In this document: positions 48,631 to 58,645 of the stretch, piece after piece
Layout of the letters: the number at the start of each line of letters is the position of its first letter
Position numbering within the stretch: position 1 is the first letter of the stretch
From: Owenia fusiformis
Taxonomy: Eukaryota; Annelida; Polychaeta; Sabellida; Oweniidae
Direction of reading: 5' to 3'
Length of the DNA: 60,000 nt
NCBI GenBank assembly: GCA_903813345.2
Contig: CAIIXF020000001.1
Location: forward strand, 42,069,366 to 42,129,365
Position numbers and translations under genes: made by a program
The notes under the pieces: model-generated
What the model saw: the letters and a program-made list of their open reading frames with translations, nothing else
Told to the model about the DNA's origin: nothing
Database searches by the model: none

Positions 48631-49270
48631 TAATAGACGCCAACAATCAAAAGTTTTCACAATGAGCTAAATTCTAAGTTTCATGTCGGAAACTCTCCCA
48701 AGCGGTAGAAAAATAATTCCCGTTCACTTTAAGCAGCACATTAAATGAATCCAAAGCTTCATACATGTACCTGTAAATGATGGATAAATTCCTACCAAAT
48801 CGAACAAATGTTTTCATGAATCACCATGTTTGTGATCCAAGGAGGATTGACTCCCAGAATGCAACATCAGTTAACATTATTTACTCGTGACAGGTTTCAA
48901 AATGGAGGAATGGCATTTTGAAAGCTGGCATGTGTCATGTTGCATGCGGTGTAATCAGGCTCCAAAATCACCTCTACATTTGAAGAGTCAGCATTAACAT
49001 TTAACTGAATATCACTTCAAATTTTTAAGTTCCTATTTGTCATTATGGACACAAATTCCACTATATTTGTACGTTCCGGGATGGAGAAAATAGAGCACTC
49101 AATTCACTGAGGTAAGAATTTATGACAGAATGTCTTTTTCATAGTGATTGTCATTATTTATGTTCACCACTTTATTAGTATTATCAACAAGCCTTATTAG
49201 GATTGGCAATCTCCCGCTTAAGAACGAGACTAGGTCACATGATCTTGTGCCAGATCCATTACATTCTTTT

Positions 49271-50433
49271 TACATTTAATCACGGGGTACCATCGAATAA
49301 TTTTGGCAACGTACCGGAGAACGACATTTTACTAAGAAATGGCAATAATTTAAAAAATAAAATATATGATTTAAAGCATATATATTAATAAATACGCATT
49401 CAAACAATCCCGTATGTTTTTAAATTAGTGTGCTTTAAATCATATATTTTAATTTTTTTGAATAAATAATTCAACTGATCTGCTCCGGTTACGTTCCCAG
49501 CTCCGGTTACGTTCCTAAGTAATATTTTTAAAACTTTTTTTTTAATTAAACAAATCAGAGTCGTGTGAATCAGAAATAACAGAATTATTCAAAAGTATAA
49601 GGACTATTCTGTACTTTTTTCAAAAGTCTATACTTAAAGCAGATATGAAATGGTATTTTTAAGCTAAAGGAATCAATACAATTTTTTGATAGATGTATTT
49701 GGACATGTTTTCTAATCAGTAGTGTGAAAACTATTTCACTCTAACGAGCGTTATAGCTGCTTAATAAGCAATATCCGAATTGGTTGTGACGTTATTGGCC
49801 CCCACGTGATCTCTCACTGGCCCCCACGTGGACCGTTTTGGTCCATTAGATCATGACGTCATAATGCCAAAATGTTTTGTTATTTGTTTACACAACAATC
49901 CTATGGTTGCCGTGACGTTGTGATTACTATGGAACCAATAAACCAAAGCTATAATTTGTATATGACGTTACTAATCACGTGGGGGCCAATTTGATTTATC
50001 AGTTAGTTTTATTTCGTTATCTATGACCGTTAGCAGTTATCTAACATTTATTTTATAATGGCTATCGCAAGAACTCTATGGGGGGCTTACAATAGAGAAA
50101 ACCACATTTTTGTAGCTGCAGGTTGAGAAAAGCTATTTCAGTTGTCCTTTAAATGTTGTGAAAAGTTATAATCGAAAAACCATCTTTCAGAGTAAAGTCA
50201 GTCTGCGCCGATTTCAATAACTTCGTACTTGATCAGAACTGGGTTCCAACAGAATTCCTACAAACTCATGAATGAAATAGTTATTGCATGGAATACTTAC
50301 TTTTGTCAAAATCAAAATAGAACTCTAGTTAAAAAATATATTGTGCTAAATTATTGCCATTTCTTAGTAAAATGTCGTTCTCCGGTACGTTGCCAAAATT
50401 ATTCGATGGTACCCCATGTTAATACATTTACAT
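49271..50433. repeat. Long foldback with 1-kb spacing in PPT1 intron 1
   Basis: The left arm at 49271-49380 (GGGGTACCATCGAATAATTT, AACGTACCGGAGAACGACAT, TTTACTAAGAAATGGCAATA) is inverse to the right arm at about 50330-50433. The spacer holds a further small palindrome (TATATGATTTAAAGCA ... TGCTTTAAATCATATA, 49359-49451) and two inverse GGCCCCCACGTG words with CACGTG cores. It is a nested or composite element. Confidence 0.8.
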
Positions 50434-51084
50434 TTATACCTAATTATCACCATGGGCATTCAACTATTGAAAGCCAATATTTCATATCTACAGAGATTAA
50501 GAAGCATCTAAGAAACGTAAAATTAGATGAATAACTGAGTTAATAGTGATAAATAGTCCAACGAGAGTCGGTGGTCTTGAAATAGACTTGAATCTTGTAT
50601 CCTATCCTGTTGCTTGTTGATACTATCCGCAGAGTGATACTCCAATCTATGATCTGAGGAGTCTTCACTCTTCAGTCGATTTATTGTCACGCAAAAAGTG
50701 AAATAGTCATCCCTTATATGTTGCTAAGTTTATATAACCAATCAACTAACTTGTGCAATGTTACTGCGTTGCTGAAGATGTTCAACAGGGGTTTCATTAG
50801 AATTTCTCACAACAGGCTAAATTGTTTAGTAAACTGAATGAAAACAACAAGCAAAATTATGGAAATCATAAATTAATAGTGACATGGAAAGGTCCCTAAA
50901 AACATCATGTGATTTTGTGAAAACAACTGGTGAAAATCGCCTGTTGCCTGCTGCTAATGAAACCCCTGTTCAAGATGGTAGCAAGAATATAATTATTTTC
51001 TGTTCTATTTTGTAGATCTTTTCCAAGCAAGCCATACTTGTACTGTAGATTATTATGTTAAAATATGCATGCTTATTTTGAGGA

Positions 51085-51295
51085 CACAACATTGATCCAA
51101 ATCCAATTGTCCAATTGTCCAATCGCCAATCCTTCGAATCTCAATTGTTCGAATAGAAATCGTACAAATCCCATTTGTCTGAATCCCAATGATCCAAATT
51201 TCAAAGTATGAATCACAATCATCCAAATCCCATTTGTCTGAATCATAATCGTAGGAATCCAAATCTAATGGTCTAAATGGTCCAAATTCCATTCA
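51085..51295. repeat. Degenerate AATCCCAATTGTCC minisatellite, left block
   Basis: Short units of about 15-18 bases of the form (T)CCAAATCCCAATTGTC(C/TGAATC) repeat with much variation. An inverse block of the same motif is at 51745-51890. Confidence 0.7.
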
Positions 51296-51744
51296 TCCAC
51301 ACTTAATTATTTGATATGGTGATTAAATTTAAATATCATGGATTGGTAGAAACATGTATTCAGTTCCCTTGAATGATGTTTTTTTTATGTGCAGATCTGT
51401 ATCTGGGTTAGGGTATATGGCAAAATGAATATAAGGTTTTTGTACATTGGATGATAAGTTAGTAGTGCACCTAATTTTAACATTCAAATCAATTGTTGAA
51501 TGTTCATAAAGAAGGGAATTTACAAGCAAATGAGTCGCTTTTCTATTGAACCCAAATCATCTAAACAAAGTGTGGCATTGACTTAAATTGGCAGCAAAAA
51601 ATATGAAGTGGAAAATGCTAAATATGATATTTTCAATAAACATGGCTTTAAAACGGGGAACCGATTCTATTCAATCACCACACATCAACGTGGTGTTTTA
51701 TTCCATGTTCACATGCTTGTTGCATCTTTATCTTGATATTTAAA

Positions 51745-51890
51745 TTAAGAAGGATTCGAACCAAAGGGATTCTGACGATTAGGGTTTGGACAATTGAGAT
51801 TTGGATTCGGACAACTGGGATTCAGACTATTCCCAGGGATTCAGACCAATGGGATTCAGACCATTGGGATTCAGACCAATGGGATTGGGA
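51745..51890. repeat. Degenerate GACCAATGGGATTCA minisatellite, right block
   Basis: Units like GGATTCAGACCAATG and GGACAATTGAGATTTG repeat about nine times. They are the reverse complement of the motif in 51085-51295, so the two blocks could pair to form a large stem with a 450-base loop. Confidence 0.7.
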
Positions 51891-51984
51891 CCATAAGGGC
51901 AACTCCATCTTAGTCAACATGTTTAGATAGCATACACCCCCAATCCGCACACTAAAATCACCATACTGTATGTGCCATTAAGAG

Positions 51985-52130
51985 TATGGTACCATATGGT
52001 ACCGTTGGAGTATAGTGTTGTACAGTGTTCACAGTACCGTATGGTACTGTTTTAGTCTATGGTACCATATATCACGGTACTGTAGAGTACCATTTCCAAA
52101 ATGGTACCATACGGTACTGTTGCAGATTGG
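51985..52130. repeat. Cluster of ATGGTACCATA palindromes
   Basis: GGTACCAT, ACCGTATGGTAC and TATGGTACCATAT recur about seven times on both strands. This dense self-complementary cluster may form alternative hairpins. Confidence 0.75.
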
Positions 52131-52829
52131 CTCTGTAGTTTTACATGAACATGTATATTCAGTTTTACGAAAGGTATGAATCACAGAAATTATTGCGAAA
52201 GATCTTACACAACTTTGAAAACTAAAATGAGACTAAAATGAGAGTTTATTTGTAGGACTTGTTATTGCATAAAGGCCAGATGAGTTCTCAAATCAGATAA
52301 AATAAATATTATTAAATTACATTGCAATCAGAACACTTTAGACAGGACTCATCATATCTTCTGACATATTAAATTATGATTTTGCTCAACAAAGACCTTG
52401 GCCATGAATAGAAGAGAATGAAAAAATATTAAATGTATCTAAAATGTCACTTTGCATATAGCTTGATAGGCTTAAATTGACATGTTTATAGGTCACTAAT
52501 AGGGGAAATCACCTCACAATCAAATTATAGATTTTAGCATAATTAAGTTAGTAGTAACTGCAGTTCCTTCTAAGATATGTCAGTAGCACAATCTACCAAT
52601 TTGAATGTATTATCTGAAGTGTAATTCAATCAACTGCATAGGCTAAGATTTGAAATCTGAGTACTCTATTTGTCTTTAATTTGGCGAGTGTTTTAAATTG
52701 GTGAATTTTTAAAAATATCGCCAAATTAAAAAGTCGCTGAATCCCCGGGAATAAGACATGTTTTTTGTTCGGTGCTCTTATCCAGTTATAAGAAAGATAT
52801 CAAGATGGACGTGCCATTCAAATTAATAG

Positions 52830-52920
52830 AAACAACAAGAAATATTGAAGAAATTTATAGAAACAACAAGAAATATTGAAGAAATTTATATAAACAACAA
52901 GAAATATTGAAGAAATTATT
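52830..52920. repeat. 31-base tandem repeat, three copies
   Basis: AAACAACAAGAAATATTGAA plus GAAATTTATAG repeats at 52830, 52861 and 52892 with almost no changes. Confidence 0.95.
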
Positions 52921-55900
52921 CATCAAATTAAGTAGCGCTTAATTAAAGACAAACACAGTAACATATTTGAAATCTTAAAATTGATAACTAGAAAAACTTG
53001 ATTGGTTTTAAAAATCTTTTTATTTACTGTGTTGACTTTTGACTTTTGATTGACTTTCAAGGAGAAAGGTTGTCTAATTATGAGTATAGGAATAGGCGCT
53101 CAGGGGAGTAGATATAGACAGAGGAATAGCAAGAGCAGAATGTCCTGATATTGACCTTAGTTAACTCATGCTAAACAACAAATTGAATGACGGACAGTTG
53201 TGTCTCAGCTAATGCAAATCAATTATCTTGTCATTTGAGATATTCTCCTCTGTCACTAAACCAAACAAGACTATTATCCAACCCGACATAGTCATTATCA
53301 GACACTGTCAAATTCATTATACTCTCTTGTTCTTTGCCAAAATGAAAATAGCCCCGAGTCCTTAGGAATGGTGTCAGAATATCAATACTGTACTTGCAGG
53401 AAGATTAATTTTGTTTCGTTTTTAACCTTCTTCAGTTCTTTGGAAATGTTAATTTTCCCATCCTCAATTTCTCCACCACATTGGCTGGGGAGTTTCAGTA
53501 AACTTCAAACGAGATGACAATTTTTCTACGACTTACAATATTTGGACTCAATCCCCTTATTTAAGTGATTTTAAGAGGATTTACAGATATGATGGCTGAC
53601 AAGAAGGGATTATATGGTTAAGAGGTTTATTCCATAAGAGACAATGGGATTTAAGCCTTCTACGTCTGATGTACTGGTAGCTTAAATTGTCTATGTGTAC
53701 AAACTTGTATTCAATTGCAACTGCCTCAAACCATCAACAAAAATCAAACTGCAATAATATTTAATCATTGAACTTATACATTTTGCAATTTACATCTTCA
53801 GCAGGAGGGGGAATTTTGCCTCTCCTGTTATAACTAGCCTAAAAGAGAATATTTGATGAGTTTGCCTGCTTTCAAATACATTGATACATTCAAAAATATT
53901 GATGACTTTGAAAAATATGATGAAGAATGAATTACATGTTCATGTTTTATTTCACTTTTTTTTGTTATAGCTAAAGACCTAGTATAGCTATTTTGTTGAA
54001 ATTTTATATGTGAATACTAATACAAATATTACACCATCTCATGATAATTTGGCTAATTGGTGGCCATTTCCAAAAAAGCAGTTCGATGGGATTTGCTTTG
54101 CCTTGGCGCTGTTGTAATTTAGTTTACCATAAAGTAAAAATAAATACACTTAACTTGTTAAAGTTAGCCATCAATACAATCTAATACAATTGAGTTAAAA
54201 CAGTCCCCACATTGTTCCATAATTGACTGATTGTTGCAATCATTACAATCATTGTTGTACAGTGTCTTGAAATCTAATTAATCTATCAGCGTGCTTGCTT
54301 CGACATTGTCTCTGCAATAAACATCATTTTTAAATTAATTGTAAGTCTCTCACAATTGATTGACTGTCTTCATAGATGAGCCTCAGTCTAGACCTCATCA
54401 GAAGGGAGTTTGCCTGATTAATTGAAGGTCAACATTTTTTCCTATCCCTGTGTATAGGCATACAAACTATTATGATTTTTGCAATAGGTAATGAGTAATC
54501 TTAAAAAGCAATAATCCAAAGCTTTGCTAATTACTCTATCAATTTCCTTCAATATAATGAATGTGGAAACCATTTGTCTTTCTCTCAGTTTAGTAGCTTT
54601 ATACAGTATTGTATAATATGATGTCATCCTTTGCCCGATTTGACCTATCCCTGTTGAACAAACATGACATTATAGGTTCTTAATAAATAAATTGTGGCAA
54701 TGTTTTTTTGTCAGTATAACAAACTTTTTACATGTTCTACTTTTTTGTAATCGAAAAAGTGATAATATATAAAATAAATGAATAATAGAGTGTTTTTGCA
54801 TACACCTATAAATTGATGTAGAGTTTAAACCTAAAAATGCCTTTAAAGGCCCTATGCAAAATTTGAAAAATAGTATAATCATTCAAATATCATTTATTTA
54901 AATTACACCACTTGCATAAAATAACTAATGAAAAAAACTCCATTACAGTATATAATGCTGATCATTTTGTGGAAAAGGCGAGGGTTGAGGGCCGAGTACC
55001 TTATCTTTTAGGGAACAGGGCAATGGAGTAGCATGCATAAAATCCCATGGTGTACTCTCAAAATGTAGTGAAAAGTTGATTTTTTTGCTCCACACTTTAA
55101 AAATACTGGATATTCTGGATACATGTAGCGAACATCATATATGAAAAGCAAAATAATGTTTTTTTCTTAATCCTGTGTTTGTTTTTAAATTGTGTCGTAA
55201 TAACCTCTAAATTTACATTTTATTAGTCCATATTAGTCAGAATTTTCTATTTTAAAACCCCCAAGATCGCTTCAAAAACAATCTCATTTCTCAAAACCTC
55301 AAAGCTTGTTCGCTTCTCTCACTTGTTGCATACACTCACAAAATACCCACGCTAGGCCACTGCAAGGGGGTTTGATACAAAAAGAGGGATAATGTACATG
55401 CATACATGTACTTGCATACTTGATATACAAAAAAAGTCCCTGATACATTTGCCAACTGAATTAAGATAAAGATGTATTATTACTTGTTGTGAATCTCAAG
55501 GTTTTTATAGATGCATAATTCATCTTTTCTTGTTATTTATTGTATTCAAATAAAAGAATATTGGATTAACTATTGAATATTCCTATTCCAGAAAACCATT
55601 ATTACTTATTCACTTTGATGGCTTCTTGTCATTTTCATCTCAAATTTGCCAATGATTTTTGATTGGCATAGAATTGTATTGTCACCAGGCTTTGTCAAAG
55701 TTAAATTAAAAAGGTTTAACATTGTCATACTGACATCCTACTTATCTTGATTATTCTATGCTGAGTAAATTTTAAGGTAGCCATATTAATTTTTAGGTAT
55801 TATATATTTTTCACCATTTGCTTTGTTAATTGTTTCCATAGTGTTATTTTTCATGGAGATTTGTGTGTTTTGCTGAAGAATCTGTCCGTGCGATTTCCTT

Positions 55901-56302
55901 AGAAATAAAATCAAAGTAAATCAATGATTTTATTGCCATCTTTATGCCCATCATTCTATTGTTCCTTTCCTTAATGTTAGTTATTGCTATTATGTGCCTT
56001 TTCACCCATCATTTTGATTGTTATTAGAGATCTCTAGATCTCTTTTATGAGTTTATCAACCAAAAGCTAATTTCCCAAATTGTCTGATTTGATCTACTGA
56101 ACTATTTATATCATGTAAATAGGGTGAATGATCCCAATGGTACAACAGACTTGATGCAAGTAGAAATAACCTTGATTAACATCATTAAAAATGAAAAATT
56201 CAGTCAAACTGATGTCATATTTGGATTCTACATGTAAAATTACATAGAAATGTGGTTTGGAAAAGAGTTTATCAACTTTAAAATTTCTTTAACATTTGCT
56301 TT

Positions 56303-56665
56303 AAAACCTGTGTTGATAAGATTCCCGTTTTATTTATTTTTGTTAACATCAATACAGAAAACTCCCTCATGACTCCTGGTTCAAAAGCTCGCCTATTTTC
56401 AAAATGGTCAAAAAGTTTTATCCGTTTTTTTTTTGTTTTCAGCCATTTTAGTTAACATTGATTTGTCCATCTATCTTGCGAAATCCACTTTTGGACCATT
56501 TGCCTTTTAAAAACCTGCCGATAGGATTCCCGTTTTAATTTATATTTGTTCAACATCAATGTAGAAAACTCCTCTATGACTCCTGGTTCAAGAGCTCACC
56601 TATTTTCAAAATGGTCACCATTTTTGTCTCGCAGAATTCACTTTTGGCCTATTTCCTAGCTTACA
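56303..56665. repeat. 207-bp tandem duplication, two diverged copies
   Basis: AAAACCTG, GATTCCCGTTTTA, ACTCCTGGTTCA, CCTATTTTCAAAATGGTCA and CACTTTTGG recur in order at 56303 and 56510. The second copy is shorter at its end. Confidence 0.85.
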
Positions 56666-56997
56666 AACAATTTCAGGTGTCCTGCATTGTAAAAAGCCAT
56701 GTCACAGTAAAGAGTATTTGCATGAAATAATTTTCTTACAAAAAATCGGCAAAAATTACATTAATTTTTTCTGCCATTTTAGCCATAATTCACTGTTGAG
56801 CAACACCATGTGAGCCCAGTACCCACTATACTATTTATTTATGTATATATTTATATTTATTTATTTATATATCTGAGTATAAGTGAGGGACTGTCCGTCC
56901 CATTCCCATAATTTACTCCCATGTTTATGAAATTTAACTTTCCTAACTCTTCATCCTCAAGGCTTTTTATTTAAATCTTCTTTTCACCCATTCTTAG

Positions 56998-57172
56998 TAC
57001 CCCACACACAATTTTGTTGCCTACTTTGATGTGTTGTAGAAAAAATATCCAACCGTTTGCTCATGAAATGCACTAACTTGAAACAATTGTGACACTCAAA
57101 ATTTCATGAGCAAACTATTGTAGGATGTTTTTCTACAACACATATAGTAGGCGGCAAAATTGTGTGGGGTAC
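56998..57172. mobile_element. 175-bp near-palindromic element
   Basis: The left arm GTACCCCACACACAATTTTG is inverse to the right arm CAAAATTGTGTGGGGTAC. Further in, GCCTACT / AGTAGGC, TGTGTTGTAGAAAAA-like and GTTTGCTCATGAAAT / ATTTCATGAGCAAAC also pair. It is a foldback MITE. Confidence 0.85.
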
Positions 57173-57589
57173 TATAATGCTTCTTACTTATCCTCATCGG
57201 AAATTCTCTTCACCAAATTTATAAAAGTTCTAACTTCTGTTCACTCAAACCTACAAGGTGTCTTTAACCTCTCACAACTCTTACTTAATATATGGTGTCT
57301 GTTTTGTCTTTATAAATAATTATATGATAGCTTAACTTCTCACCCTTACTTACCTTTACTTATTTCATGTATTTATATGATGTCTTACTTATCTTGTCTT
57401 CACCAATACACATAAGGTACTGTCTAACTTCTGTCTCATACTTTTTTTTTTTATTCATTACTTTATTTATTCATATCAGTAAAATATTTTACACAAGAAC
57501 TCCTCGATCGCCTTTCAGCATTATAGAGGAGCTAATAAACACAAATAATATAATACAATAGCTAATATAATATAATGTCTCATACTTAT

Positions 57590-58110
57590 TACTTATGAGG
57601 TGTCTGATTTGTCACCCATCCTAATAATATGTCTAACTTCTCCTTACCCATATACTTTTAAGGTGTAACTCCTCACCAATACTTTTAAGATGTTTAACTC
57701 CTAACCTATACTATTACCCATATTTATAAGATGTTGAACTTCTCACCCATACTTTTAAGATGTCTAACTCCTAACCTATACTATTACCCATATTTATAAG
57801 ATGTTGAACTTCTCACCCATACTTTTAAGATGTCTAACTCCTAACCTATACTATTACCCATATTTATAAGATGTTGAACTTCTCACCCATACTTTTAAGA
57901 TGTCTAACTCCTAACCTATACTATTACCCATATTTATAAGATGTTGAACTTCTCACCCATACTTTTAAGATGTTTAACTCACCCATACTTATAAGGTGTC
58001 TAACTTTTCACCCATACTTGTAGGATGGTTAACTCCTTACTCATACTTATACCCTATATTTATAAGATGTCTAACTACTCCTCACCCATTCTTATAAGGT
58101 GTCTAACTTC
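57590..58110. repeat. Satellite array with an exact 70-base core, ending at PPT1 exon 2A
   Basis: The unit TGTCTAACTCCTAACCTATA ... CATACTTTTAAGA occurs with an exact 70-base period at 57761, 57831 and 57901, flanked on both sides by diverged shorter units of about 30-40 bases with the shared words CACCCATACTTATAAG and GTGTCTAACTT. The last unit runs into the acceptor of exon 2A at 58113. Each unit has TCTAAC or CCTAAC, which fits a branch-point consensus, and a pyrimidine-rich stretch. Confidence 0.92.
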
Positions 58111-58113
58111 CAG

Positions 58114-58223
58114 GTGACAGCTGTTGTAACCCCCTGAGCATGGGATCCATAGAGCGCCTTATAGAGAAATATGTCCCAGGTGTCTACGTTCATTCTCTCG
58201 AAATAGGGAACAATATTATCGAG
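58114..58223 (+). CDS. Palmitoyl-protein thioesterase 1, exon 2, version A
   Basis: A 110-base exon between an AACTTCCAG acceptor and a GAG|GTAAGG donor, phase 1 at its start and phase 0 at its end. It encodes, with the G from exon 1, [11 protein letters not shown], then [20 protein letters not shown], then GNNIIE. The GDSCCNP segment follows the oxyanion-hole Met. Its two cysteines are the vicinal pair that forms a disulfide in mammalian PPT1. The rest forms a helix and the next beta strand. Compared with human PPT1 as I remember it, about 23 of 36 residues match, including SLEIG and the final Glu. The next exon (expected to begin D-x-E-N-x-F) is not in the window. Confidence 0.95.
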
Positions 58224-58535
58224 GTAAGGCAATGTAGCCCTTGTAGAGCAAGTCATATAATTTGTTGGGCACATGGAGTTGATGGTACCTCAAATGCATG
58301 AGTCTTCTCCACTTACAAATAAATTCTAAATGTAAATAAATTCTATGTAAATTCAACCTAGTTGAGACTAGCCAAATGTGTTGGACTATCCATTCAGATT
58401 CAAAGAACACTGCAAAATTTTGGATTTACTTTACTCCAAAATATCAAATTATTTTGTAACTGCTCTACAAGGGTATATTTATGTGCTATTTTACTATGAT
58501 AGTCAATGTTTATCTTGGCCCTTGTGTTTAAACAG
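58224..58535 (+). other. 312-base spacer between the two versions of PPT1 exon 2
   Basis: GT at 58224 and AG at 58535 would form a normal short intron, but splicing across it would join phase 0 to phase 1 and shift the frame. No coding content in itself. Confidence 0.7.
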
Positions 58536-58645
58536 GGGACAGTTGCTGCAATCCACAAAGCATGGGTATGATCAAATCTTGGATCGAAAAGCAGATTCCT
58601 AACATTTATGTACATTCACTTATGATTGGGGCATCTGAGTCACAG
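58536..58645 (+). CDS. Palmitoyl-protein thioesterase 1, exon 2, version B
   Basis: Another 110-base exon, 312 bases after version A, between a TGTTTAAACAG acceptor and a CAG|GTAGTG donor. It has the same phases (1 in, 0 out). It encodes [11 protein letters not shown], then [20 protein letters not shown], then GASESQ. By hand count it matches version A at 21 of 36 residues and human PPT1 at about 22 of 36, so neither version is clearly the degenerate one. It is free of stops, frameshifts and gaps. It differs mainly in the helix after SMG and at the end, where LEIG becomes LMIG and the acidic end is replaced by ESQ. It would replace version A in alternative transcripts, or belong to a partial gene duplicate. 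Confidence 0.92.

Larger units (their letters stand above)
48136..58113 (+). other. Intron 1 of PPT1 (10 kb)
   Basis: The intron contains several small elements (listed separately), three CACGTG E-boxes at 49803, 49825 and 49976, a 31-base triple repeat and a 70-base satellite at its end. I found no third copy of the GDSCCNP exon in it and no other convincing coding exon. The open frames in it are short or repeat-derived. Confidence 0.75.

Noticed and set aside
51053-51292. Asp/Ile-rich frame that resembles a repeat protein
   Set aside because: It is a translation of the AATCCCAATTG minisatellite, which has an inverse block nearby.
57590-58110. CRISPR-like array
   Set aside because: The 70-base units are contiguous with no unique spacers, and the genome is animal; it is a plain satellite.
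58114-58645. Explanation of the two exon 2 versions as an assembly duplication
   Set aside because: The versions share only about 58 % of residues and their flanking introns are unrelated, so they are not an assembly copy of one another.
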